The notes under the pieces: generated by a model
Database searches by the model: none
What the model was told of the DNA's origin: nothing
The model's input: only the letters and a program-made list of their open reading frames with translations
Part shown: positions 18,928-28,317 of the stretch, piece after piece
Numbering within the stretch: position 1 is the stretch's first letter
Layout: each line of letters begins with the position of its first letter
Origin: Bacillota bacterium
Lineage (GTDB): Bacteria > Bacillota > Limnochordia > DTU087
Length of the DNA: 46,153 nt
Assembly (NCBI GenBank): GCA_012518315.1
Contig: JAAYSL010000202.1
Span: forward strand, 1-46,153
Direction of reading: 5' to 3'
Made by a program: the position numbers and the translations under genes

Positions 18928-20151
18928 CTATAAACCTCCATGAAAACTAGTATACTCGGAAAGATCCCAGCCTTGACTATCCTTAACCCAAGTAGCATCC
19001 CCTTTGGTCGGCAAACGCCAATTACCATAGCCAGCGAGCATCACTTGATCTAGACCGTCAACCCAAGTGATTCCAGTCTTGGCGTCATACTTGACAAGCT
19101 CCCGGGGAAAACGAGGTATAGCCCTAACAGCCTCCTGTATCCCATTGATGCAGAGAGTGTGTGAACTAGAAGCCCAGGCTCCACAGATATCCAACTCCTG
19201 ACCCTCGATAATACTGTCAATCATTAACCACAAATGACGGACACGGTCAGCATTAGGATCACCATAGTCTTTAACAGTTCCATCTTGATGTAGGCCTACA
19301 ATTCTCGATTGATAACTATCATCATCCCTTTGCCCATAAGAAACCATCCCATCGGTAAACTCATAGAGAAAAGTCGGTTCCAGTAGACGCTTAACCGCAT
19401 GTGTTGCGTAAAACAGCACCTCCACATCATGGCTAGTAATAACTCGAAGCATTGCGGTATCAAAGTTTTCCATCCTATTGGCCGCGTATAGTTGTCCTTC
19501 TATGTATTTTGGTCTAGTGGCTGTATGCATTTGTTCTCCGAGGACATACAGCATGTTATGCAGGTAATGACTCGTCGCGTTATTGGCCACACTATCCAAA
19601 ACCCACCGACCAGCCTCATCTCGCTTTTTACCGGCCCAAGGTCTCTGAAAGTATTTGGCGTCTCGTGGCCAAAGAACTACTGTTTTCAGCCTTTGCGCCC
19701 TTCCCCACTTACCTTGGAGAATATCTGACTTAAGCTCCTGAATTGCCTGGCTGTAAGACCATTGATACCCGATGGCTAGTGTTTTCCCTGCCCTCTGCCG
19801 AGCCTTTTCCATCTCCATTACGTCTTGGATCCTGGCACTGACTGGCTTTTCACAAAGGACATGACTCCCTTTAGCCAAAGCCAATAGACATTGCTCATAG
19901 TGAAACTGAATTGGTGACGCAATCACTGCCAAATCTGCCCTATGCTCCTCATAGAAATCCTTTAACTCAGGATAAACAGGAATCCCCATACTCTCTAGCT
20001 CATCATAATGATCACACCCACGGGGATAGGGATCAACTACACCGGCTATGTAGAAATCATCCCTTTCTGGATGATTGAGTAAGGCGCTAACATAGGTGTG
20101 CCCATAGCCTCCAATACCAACGAGGACGATGGATAGTCTGCTATTCACCAC
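18928..20151 (-). CDS. Gfo/Idh/MocA family oxidoreductase
   Basis: SIVLVGIGGYGHTYVSALL; SHVLCEKPVSARIQDVMEME; GYQWSYSQAIQELK. Confidence 0.92.
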   Translation of the reverse strand: MVNSRLSIVLVGIGGYGHTYVSALLNHPERDDFYIAGVVDPYPRGCDHYDELESMGIPVYPELKDFYEEHRADLAVIASPIQFHYEQCLLALAKGSHVLCEKPVSARIQDVMEMEKARQRAGKTLAIGYQWSYSQAIQELKSDILQGKWGRAQRLKTVVLWPRDAKYFQRPWAGKKRDEAGRWVLDSVANNATSHYLHNMLYVLGEQMHTATRPKYIEGQLYAANRMENFDTAMLRVITSHDVEVLFYATHAVKRLLEPTFLYEFTDGMVSYGQRDDDSYQSRIVGLHQDGTVKDYGDPNADRVRHLWLMIDSIIEGQELDICGAWASSSHTLCINGIQEAVRAIPRFPRELVKYDAKTGITWVDGLDQVMLAGYGNWRLPTKGDATWVKDSQGWDLSEYTSFHGGL

Positions 20152-20355
20152 TTGGCCTCCCTATCTCACAACTTCTTAATATCTATCCTTGGTTTTGTTT
20201 TTTTGGCTCAATACTCGCTTCTTTCCTTTACTACAGTATCCTTCACCACGATTGTCGCGCTTTCCTACACGGTTGCCCCCTTTTTCTCCATAACGACAAT
20301 GAGGTTAAAATGGTTATCTCTCCATACTAGTGATCCCGTTTGACTTCTGCCACAC

Positions 20356-20390
20356 AAAAAGGGACAAGCTGCATGCAGCCCATCCCTTTC
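20356..20390 (-). terminator. Intrinsic terminator after the TPR gene
   Basis: Minus strand AAAGGGATGGGCTGCATGCAGCTTGTCCCTTTTTG: complementary arms then T-run. Confidence 0.7.
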
Positions 20391-20439
20391 CCGATCAATC
20401 GTACGCTTGGTCGACTCTTTTGCTGGTTTTCGTTATTAT

Positions 20440-21201
20440 CTAGTTTTCTTTACTCCGCTTCTGTAGGTCTTGTAGCTGTTTACGGGCGCCGGGGTGGCCC
20501 TCTTCCAGCTGCAGTACCCTATCAAACTCGTGGTGAGCCTTATCATATTCTTCTTTCTCAAGGTAAAGTAAACCCCACTGATAGTGTAGCTCGGCATTAC
20601 GAGGATTATATCGATTAGCCTCAGTTACCACCTGCAAAGCATCATCGATTGCATCAGTCTCCCTGAGGAGCAAGACAAGTCGCAGCGCAGCATCGGTATG
20701 CTCGGGGGCGGCCGCCAACACCTCCCGATAGTTAGCCATGGCCTCGGTAGTCTCACCGGCCTCCTCCGCCAAGACCCCCAGACCGTAATAGGGGATGGCC
20801 AGTAGTTCAGGATCCTTACTGGCCTCTAGGTAATGGGCACGAGCCTTTTTGCTATCTCCCTTGGCACGGTAGATATCGCCCATTAGCCCGTGAACATGCA
20901 ATAAACTGCTATCTATGCGCAAAACTTCCTCGTAAGCCTTTAACGCGCTATTTAGATCGCCCTTCGCTTGATATGCCAGTCCCAGTGCCATCCGTGCCTC
21001 ATTATTGGTAGGTTCTAGTTCACACACACGCTGCAATTCCTTTGTGGCCATCTCTGTGAACCCTAAGGCATAGTACACTAACCCATTGGTGAAATGCACC
21101 TCGGGTAGTTCCCGATCAGCACCAGATGCCGGGCTGAGGCAAAGAGCAACCGCCAAGATCCCAGCCAGAAAAAGCAAGATGTACCTCCGCAAATGCAACA
21201 C
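20440..21201 (-). CDS. Secreted or membrane-anchored TPR-repeat protein
   Basis: N-terminal signal-like segment YILLFLAGILAVALCLSPASGA then repeated TPR helices (EARMALGLAYQAKGDLNSALKAYEEVL; LHYQWGLLYLEKEEYDKAHHEFDRVL). Confidence 0.88.
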   Translation of the reverse strand: MLHLRRYILLFLAGILAVALCLSPASGADRELPEVHFTNGLVYYALGFTEMATKELQRVCELEPTNNEARMALGLAYQAKGDLNSALKAYEEVLRIDSSLLHVHGLMGDIYRAKGDSKKARAHYLEASKDPELLAIPYYGLGVLAEEAGETTEAMANYREVLAAAPEHTDAALRLVLLLRETDAIDDALQVVTEANRYNPRNAELHYQWGLLYLEKEEYDKAHHEFDRVLQLEEGHPGARKQLQDLQKRSKEN

Positions 21202-21388
21202 TCCTCAGCTACCCTTCTTCTGCAACGAAGGGTCTACTTTCAGTCAAAACATCTAGACAAAAACCGCATGGCTTGGCACTCTACTGTAATTCGGCATTGG
21301 GCTCGGACTTCCTCTAGCCTTTGTGCTATACTTGAAGGGAATTCTAACCGCTAAGTCGCTATACCCGATATATCCTACGTGAGGATGT

Positions 21389-23176
21389 GTGAATACAATG
21401 GCTTTTGATGGAATCGTTCTGGCTGCAGTTACAGCGGAGATGCAGCGATTAATGAATTCCCGCATCTACAAGATATACCAGCCGGAAAGACGTGAGATAG
21501 TGCTGCATTGTCGACTGCCAGGTGCCAGCCTCCCAGTGGTATTATCTGCTGATCCCCAAAGTGCCCGGGCATACCTTGCAGTACAAGTCCCGGATAATCC
21601 CCCTAGCCCGCCGGCCTTTTGTATGCTCCTTAGAAAGTACCTGGAAGGCGGCAGGATTCTTGGTATAATCCAACCGGATTTAGAAAGGATCCTGGTGATC
21701 ACTATAGAGAACATGGCTGAGACCGGGGAATTAGCCCACTATCGCTTGATCTCGGAGATCATGGGAAGACATAGCAACATTATCCTTGTGGATAGCTCCA
21801 ATACAGTGCTTGATGCCATCAACCGGGTGGATAGCCGCGTCAATCGCTACCGGGAGATCGTCCCAGGAGCCACTTATATTCCCCCACCAGATCAGGCAAA
21901 GCTTTCGCCACTCACCTTGACCTGGCAAGGCTTCTTGGATCGCTTGGCACCTGCCGCACCTAAAGCGCGGCTCTCTCGCCTTATCTTAGACAATTTCGCC
22001 GGGCTAGGGCCGGTAACTGCCAAGGAGGTAGTACACCAAGCCGGATTTAATCCAATGACTTTACGGGAAGAGATCGATGAGGAAGGTCTTCGGGTTCTTT
22101 ATGAGCATCTACTAAACCTTGGCAAGAGAATTCACCAAGGGAAATTCGCGCCCCAGATGCTACTAGACATTGACATGAGACCCCTGGACATTTCCGCTAT
22201 TCCCCTGGATCATCTAGACAAAAAGGCCCAGAGCTTTGACTCCATGTCCCTTGCTGTGGAAACACACTTTGCCCACAAACTCCAAGAGCAAAAGCTCTCG
22301 AGCTGGCACCATAACCTGTCTCGGGTAATTGAAGGACACCAGCGACGCCTCGCCAAGAAACGCCAGGCCCAAGCGACAGCTCTCCAGGAAGCAGAGGCAG
22401 CCGATACCTATCGGATTTTCGGTGAGCTGGTTACAGCTAGCCTGTACAAGATAGAAAAAGGGATGGATAAAATCACTGTTCCTAACTTCTATGACCCAAA
22501 CCAAGGTGAAATTACGATTCCACTGGATCCTCGGCTTTCTCCCTCAGGCAATGCCCAGGAATACTTCCGTCGTTATAATAGGGCTAAGAAGACGAAAGTT
22601 GCAGGTCTATACCAGTACAACCGCACTGTGGATGAAGAAAAGTATCTAGAGCAAGTGCAGGCAACTTTGGATATGGCAACAAGTGTAACAGATATGCTGG
22701 AGATTCAAAGGGAGTTGGCCGAAGAGGGTTACATCCGTACCCCGCAAAAGGAGAAACATAAGCGAACAAGTACTCCTAAACCCAAGCCCCTTCGGTTTCA
22801 GTCCCAAGACGGGCTAGAAATCCTAGTTGGCAGAAATAATCGCCAAAATGACTATGTGACCTTTAGACTGGGCCGCTTGGAAGACATGTGGCTGCATGTC
22901 AAGGACATACCGGGGTCCCATGTTATCATTAAAGGTCATGGGAGAAACATACCGGAAAGCACCCTCATAGAAGCAGCACTCATCGCCGCCTACTACAGCA
23001 AGGCTCGAACAGGGCAAAACGTGCCGGTGGATTACACATTTCGCAAACACGTGCGCAAACCAAAAGGTGCCAAACCCGGCATGGTCATTTATGACCACCA
23101 TAGCACTCTGTTTGTCTCACCCCAAGTGGAGATAATCAGGCCCCTTGTGGAAAGGCAACTGGATGATCTCGCCTAA
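21389..23176 (+). CDS. rqcH: NFACT/Rqc2 family protein (RqcH; YloA/FbpA-like)
   Basis: MAFDGIVLAAVTAEMQ..RIYKIYQP; central coiled coil; C-terminal NFACT-R VGRNNRQNDYVTFRLGRLEDMWLHVKDIPGSHVII. Confidence 0.93.
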   Translation: MNTMAFDGIVLAAVTAEMQRLMNSRIYKIYQPERREIVLHCRLPGASLPVVLSADPQSARAYLAVQVPDNPPSPPAFCMLLRKYLEGGRILGIIQPDLERILVITIENMAETGELAHYRLISEIMGRHSNIILVDSSNTVLDAINRVDSRVNRYREIVPGATYIPPPDQAKLSPLTLTWQGFLDRLAPAAPKARLSRLILDNFAGLGPVTAKEVVHQAGFNPMTLREEIDEEGLRVLYEHLLNLGKRIHQGKFAPQMLLDIDMRPLDISAIPLDHLDKKAQSFDSMSLAVETHFAHKLQEQKLSSWHHNLSRVIEGHQRRLAKKRQAQATALQEAEAADTYRIFGELVTASLYKIEKGMDKITVPNFYDPNQGEITIPLDPRLSPSGNAQEYFRRYNRAKKTKVAGLYQYNRTVDEEKYLEQVQATLDMATSVTDMLEIQRELAEEGYIRTPQKEKHKRTSTPKPKPLRFQSQDGLEILVGRNNRQNDYVTFRLGRLEDMWLHVKDIPGSHVIIKGHGRNIPESTLIEAALIAAYYSKARTGQNVPVDYTFRKHVRKPKGAKPGMVIYDHHSTLFVSPQVEIIRPLVERQLDDLA

Positions 23177-23261
23177 TGCTCTTGCATCATCCAGCTTGAG
23201 CGTAAAACCCGGCAACTAACGTGTTTGGGCACACTCCAGGGGCATTTCTTCAGAATATCAC

Positions 23262-23292
23262 AGAACCCTACCTTCATTGGTAGGGTTCTTTA
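23262..23292 (+). terminator. Intrinsic terminator after rqcH
   Basis: AGAACCCTACC-ttcatt-GGTAGGGTTCTTT: perfect 11-bp stem. Confidence 0.85.
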
Positions 23293-23511
23293 CCAGCAGA
23301 AAATGGGCGAGTTCACCGTCGAATATCATCGCATTCTGGCCGTCTACGCCCACCCTCCGTCTATGTAGGTTATGCTCCTTCCGAGCAAACCTAGTGGACC
23401 GCCAGCAGGTAATAACCTTTTGTATGACGGCTTAGCGTAATATTCTCTTTGATATCGCCCTTTCCTGCTATATTTGGGTAAACTTCTCGTTAAAACGGCG
23501 ATTCTCGCAAC

Positions 23512-25098
23512 CTAGTGGCGAAAATGTCTCCGCCCAGTGAAGACCATGGCGATACCGGCCTCGTTGGCAGCGGTAATGGAGTCCTCATCTCTAATAGAAC
23601 CACCAGGCTGGATAATGGCGCTAATCCCGTATTCGGCCGCCAATTTGACCACATCATCAAAGGGGAAGAAAGCATCAGACGCCAGAATCGCACCTTCTGC
23701 ATGGGATTTGGCTTGCTTTAGGGCAATGGCCGCGGCCTCAACCCTATTCATCTGACCGGCCCCCACTCCTAGTGTCATCCCATCCTTGGCTACCACTATG
23801 GCATTTGATTTGACGTATTTCACAGTCTTCCAGCCAAATTCCAGGTCTTGCCAAGTCATCTTTTGGGGGGCTTTCGATGTTACCACCTGCCATTGGTCTC
23901 TTTTATCTTCAGCGGTATCTGCCTCCTGAACTAGCCAGCCACCTTTTACTCGCTTCCAGTCCCACCAATTGCCTTTCGGGGGATTGGCCAATACCTCTAG
24001 GCGCAGAAGGCGCAGGTTCTTCTTCTGTTGCAGAATCTTCAAGGCTTCGTCGGTAAAATGGGGGGCAATAATCACTTCCAGAAAAATCTCCGCCATTTGC
24101 CGGGCACAGGGCTCATCAACTGGCCGATTGCAGGCGATGATCCCCCCAAAGATACTGACTGGGTCTCCCGCATAGGCTTTCTGGAAGGCCTCGGCCAAAG
24201 TATCGGCCACTGCCCATCCACAGGGGTTGGCATGCTTAATAGCGACGACTGCCGGCTCCGTAAACACCTTAGCCATTTCCACTGCCGCGGCACCATCATT
24301 GATATTGTTAAAAGACAGCTCCTTACCGTGTAGTTGTTCCGCTCGGCAAAGAGAGTCAGCGGGGGGATAAATGTCCCGATAGAACGCAGCCTTTTGGTGA
24401 GGGTTTTCTCCATACCGGAGTTCCTGGTGCAGAATCATGGGCAAGAACCCTTGATTGGAAAATACTACATCTTCTGGCTCATCTGTCCCAAGGGGCCGGT
24501 CTACCTTGGCTGTGACCTTGGTAAGGTAACTGTAAATCACCGAATCATACTTGGCAGTGTGTGCGAAAGCCTCTACGGCTAGCTCCTGGCAGAAACTCAG
24601 TGGTAAAGTTCCCTTGCCTTCGCCAAGTAACCTGAGGATTTCCGGATAACGCCAGGGATTAACTACAACCGCAACCCCAGGGAAGTTCTTGGCTGCTGCG
24701 CGGATCATTGTCGGTCCACCGATATCGATATTCTCCAAAGCTTCCTCCAAGGTGACCTCCGGCTTGGCCACGGTGGCAGCAAAGGGATAAAGATTAACCA
24801 CCACCAGATCAATGGGCTTTATACCAAGAGTCCGTAGCTCTTCTAAGTGAGATGGCTGGTCTCTTCTTGCCAAAATGGCTCCATGTATACTTGGGTGCAA
24901 CGTTTTCACCCTGCCACCCAGACACTCTGGAAAACCAGTAATGTCCTGAACGGCAGCTACCTGAATACCCGCTTCACTTAAAGCCTTATGGGTACCCCCG
25001 GTGGAGATTAGCTCAACCCCGAGTTCTGCAAGACCCTTAGCAAAGTCAATAATCCCCTGTTTGTCAGAAACACTGATTAATGCACGCTGAATCTGCAC
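23512..25098 (-). CDS. purH: Bifunctional AICAR transformylase / IMP cyclohydrolase
   Basis: RALISVSDKQGIIDFAKGL; STGGTHKALSEAGI; LHGKELSFNNINDGAAAVEM; KHANPCGWA; ASDAFFPFDD. Confidence 0.97.
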   Translation of the reverse strand: MQIQRALISVSDKQGIIDFAKGLAELGVELISTGGTHKALSEAGIQVAAVQDITGFPECLGGRVKTLHPSIHGAILARRDQPSHLEELRTLGIKPIDLVVVNLYPFAATVAKPEVTLEEALENIDIGGPTMIRAAAKNFPGVAVVVNPWRYPEILRLLGEGKGTLPLSFCQELAVEAFAHTAKYDSVIYSYLTKVTAKVDRPLGTDEPEDVVFSNQGFLPMILHQELRYGENPHQKAAFYRDIYPPADSLCRAEQLHGKELSFNNINDGAAAVEMAKVFTEPAVVAIKHANPCGWAVADTLAEAFQKAYAGDPVSIFGGIIACNRPVDEPCARQMAEIFLEVIIAPHFTDEALKILQQKKNLRLLRLEVLANPPKGNWWDWKRVKGGWLVQEADTAEDKRDQWQVVTSKAPQKMTWQDLEFGWKTVKYVKSNAIVVAKDGMTLGVGAGQMNRVEAAAIALKQAKSHAEGAILASDAFFPFDDVVKLAAEYGISAIIQPGGSIRDEDSITAANEAGIAMVFTGRRHFRH

Positions 25099-25149
25099 GT
25101 CTTATTCTCCTTTCAAGATAGAAAATTCCCATCGACTCAGTTGTTAATG

Positions 25150-25262
25150 AAAACAGAAACCGCCCGAGCTATTCATGCCCAGGCGGTCGGCAAACAATCT
25201 ACCCCCTGCTCCCCGGTGGTTTATCCACCTTTATCCGCCAGTTGCAGGGGTGTTTTCCTTTT
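25150..25262 (-). ncRNA. ZTP (ZMP/ZTP, pfl-motif) riboswitch with overlapping terminator, upstream of purH
   Basis: Minus strand CCCCTGCAACTGGCGGATAAAGGTGGATAAACCACCGGGGAGCAGGGG...GCCGACCGCCTGGGCA; P1 CCCCTGC/GCAGGGG, P2 GGTGG/CCACC; terminator ACCGCCTGGGC-ATGAATA-GCTCGGGCGGT-TTCTGTTTTC sequesters the conserved CCGCCTGGGC. Confidence 0.9.
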
Positions 25263-25271
25263 GACACCCTT

Positions 25272-25301
25272 ATTCTAGTCAAACCGATAGTGAGTTGTCA
25301 A
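25272..25301 (-). promoter_or_regulatory. Sigma-A promoter for riboswitch-purH transcript
   Basis: Minus strand TTGACA (25296-25301)-N18-TAGAAT (25272-25277). Confidence 0.8.
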
Positions 25302-25431
25302 GCCTTCCCCAGACTTTTCTCCTACTCCACTACTATTTTGGCACTATTCCGGTCGTTATAGCAAAGGAATCTGCCGAGGATGTGCCGAAGCTCTGCCTAA
25401 ACCCTCATGACTAGTGAAAGGAGTTGATGCA

Positions 25432-25725
25432 ATGCCGGTACATAACTCCGTTCTGGATGAGGTGCAATATCAGGTTAAATGTTATCTTGCCCGTCATGGC
25501 GCGGCTTTAGACTGTGCATGCCAACGCTGCCAGGAGGATGTGGTGGCGCTAGCCGCTAGCCAGCTGCCTACCAGGTATAGCACTTCCCCTAAAGGCCGCG
25601 TCCTAATTGGCGTGGAGCTACAGAGCAAGCAAGTACAGCTAGATATCCTCCAAGCCATTCTATCTGCCATTGAGACGGTCAATCAGTCACCTCGACACGA
25701 CCCAAGCCGACGGATCGTGGGATAG
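25432..25725 (+). CDS. ComFB-like (late competence development) small protein
   Basis: MPVHNSVLDEVQYQVKCYLARHGAALDCACQRCQEDVVALAASQLPTRYSTSPKGRVLIG; CxCxxC plus ALA..LPxRY signature; SD AGGAG. Confidence 0.8.
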   Translation: MPVHNSVLDEVQYQVKCYLARHGAALDCACQRCQEDVVALAASQLPTRYSTSPKGRVLIGVELQSKQVQLDILQAILSAIETVNQSPRHDPSRRIVG

Positions 25726-25783
25726 GCATTAATCGAAAAGACATCAGATGATCCTAACCGGGGGAGGGAGGCCTCCCCTAGTT

Positions 25784-27061
25784 CTACTTAGTGCCTTTTC
25801 CTTCCAATTCCACATCAGAAGGCAGAATCAAGTTTAGCAAGATACCAGCAATGGTGGCTAGAGCCATACCCGCCAGAGTGATCTTACCTAACTGGAGCTG
25901 GGCTCCACCAATACCGAGGACCAAGATTACCGAGGAAATCATCAGATTGCGCTTATCTCCAAAATCGATTCCACTTTCTACTAAAGTTCGAATACCTGAG
26001 GAAGCAATCACCCCAAAGAGCATAATGGTGATCCCACCCATGACTGCTTCAGGGATGGTCTGAATCAAGACTCCCACTTTCTCCACGAAGGACAGAATGA
26101 CTGCCATCACAGCAGCAGCAGCAATGACCCAAACCGAATAGACACCGGTAATGGCCATCACTCCGATATTCTCACCATAGGTCGTATTGGGGGGTCCACC
26201 CAAGAATCCGGCCAAAAGTGTAGCCAGCCCATCACCGAGAATCGTTCGATGTAATCCAGGATCCCGATAAAAGTCCCTATCTACAACTCTACTAAGCACC
26301 AGAACATCACCAAGGTGCTCGGCAATGGTCACCAAGGCAACTGGTAAAATCATGGCGATAGCAGGCCAGGAAAAAGCTACTCGATGCCCTACCGGCAACG
26401 CAAACCAAGCAGCCTCTCGTACAGGACTCAAGTCTACTGCTCCCTGCAGCAAAGCGAAGACATAGCCAGCTACGATACCAATGAGGATTGGGATAACGGC
26501 GAAAAACCCTCTGAGCAATACTGAGGAGAGAATGGTCACAGCCAGGGTGAAAAGGGAAATCCTTACACTTACATTGCCTAGACTTACATTACCACCGGAA
26601 AGTCCGGCCATATCCACACCAGTAGAAGCCAAACCCAAACCAATTACAACAATGACTGAGCCAATAACCACGGGGGGTAGAACCCGATCTAGCCAATCAA
26701 CTCCGATAATCGATATCAGCAAGGCCACTAATGCATACAAAAGCCCAACTGCCACCGCGCCACCTAAAGCATAGGCGGGGCCAAACTGACTAGCAACAGC
26801 AATCAAAGGTGCGATAAAGGCAAAAGATGATCCTAGGTAGGCGGGTACCTTAAAACGGGTAATCATCAGAAAAAGCAGTGTACCCAGCCCCGCGGTCAAA
26901 AGTGCCACACCGGGCGGAATCACCATCTGTCCTGTCCCACTATTGACCAGCAACGGAACCAGTACAGTTGCTCCAAACATAGCAAATAGATGCTGCAGAC
27001 CCAAAGGAATCATCTGAGCCATAGGTAGTCTTTCATTGACACCAATACGGGGTTGTGTCAT
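25784..27061 (-). CDS. uraA: Uracil-xanthine permease (UraA/PyrP)
   Basis: NCS2 family: MIPLGLQHLFAMFGATVLVPLLVN; GGPPNTTYGENIGVMAITGVYS; start MTQPRIGVNE after GGGAGG. Confidence 0.95.
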   Translation of the reverse strand: MTQPRIGVNERLPMAQMIPLGLQHLFAMFGATVLVPLLVNSGTGQMVIPPGVALLTAGLGTLLFLMITRFKVPAYLGSSFAFIAPLIAVASQFGPAYALGGAVAVGLLYALVALLISIIGVDWLDRVLPPVVIGSVIVVIGLGLASTGVDMAGLSGGNVSLGNVSVRISLFTLAVTILSSVLLRGFFAVIPILIGIVAGYVFALLQGAVDLSPVREAAWFALPVGHRVAFSWPAIAMILPVALVTIAEHLGDVLVLSRVVDRDFYRDPGLHRTILGDGLATLLAGFLGGPPNTTYGENIGVMAITGVYSVWVIAAAAVMAVILSFVEKVGVLIQTIPEAVMGGITIMLFGVIASSGIRTLVESGIDFGDKRNLMISSVILVLGIGGAQLQLGKITLAGMALATIAGILLNLILPSDVELEGKGTK

Positions 27062-27163
27062 GTTATTGCCTCCCTCACAAATATGTATCCTGCGTAGCAT
27101 GAATTACTGCCCCTTACACCTGTGTCATACGTCATCTAAAGCTTGTCCGGATATCCCCCCTCA

Positions 27164-27240
27164 TAAAAAAACTGCCACCCGAATGGCAGCAGGAAATATC
27201 GAAAACCCCGGTATTTCCCTTGGCAGCCTCACGGGACTGT
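27164..27240 (-). promoter_or_regulatory. PyrR-dependent attenuator upstream of uraA
   Basis: Minus strand AGTCCCGTGAGGCT (27225-27238) exactly matches the PyrR binding-loop consensus ARUCCNGNGAGGYU; terminator CTGCCA-ttcggg-TGGCAG-TTTTTTT at 27164-27187. Confidence 0.88.
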
Positions 27241-27277
27241 ACTTAAAGGGATCAGCAACTTTGTTCAGTTATAAAGC

Positions 27278-27945
<668 letters not shown>

Positions 27946-27972
27946 AGGTCAAAGGTTTAGCAATTCAAGGCA

Positions 27973-28001
27973 AGTGTACCACCTGGGCACAGCTTTGTCA
28001 A
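27973..28001 (-). promoter_or_regulatory. Sigma-A promoter for pyrR leader
   Basis: Minus strand TTGACA (27996-28001)-N17-TACACT (27973-27978). Confidence 0.8.
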
Positions 28002-28053
28002 CGCATAGCCCGCATAGCCGCAGCAAAGCAGCAGTCTTCAACCCCACCCATCT

Positions 28054-28317
28054 TCATATCCTGGAGCTACCGGCCAATTCAACTTGAACATATTCTTTAA
28101 GATATCCATCAGACATCTCGTAGACAGTGGTTGCATAGGGGAGCAGCTTGGCATCATGGGTGGCCATAACCTCCTGATCTCGTCCCGCAGTCTGTTCATT
28201 GGCCTCAATTGGAATTGGTTGTCCATCAATAGACATAACATAATCCAACGCTATACGCAGTTTTCCGCCCTTGCCCCAGCCTCCGGCGGCATTTGCTTCG
28301 GTAACTCGACCCTTCTT
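28054..28317 (-). pseudogene. Start-less ORF remnant of a hypothetical protein
   Basis: Reading frame between rluD stop and TGA at 28054: KKGRVTEANAAGGWGKGGKLRIALDYVMSIDGQPIPIEANEQTAGRDQEVMATHDAKLLPYATTVYEMSDGYLKEYVQVELAGSSRI*; no convincing start or SD. Confidence 0.5.
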
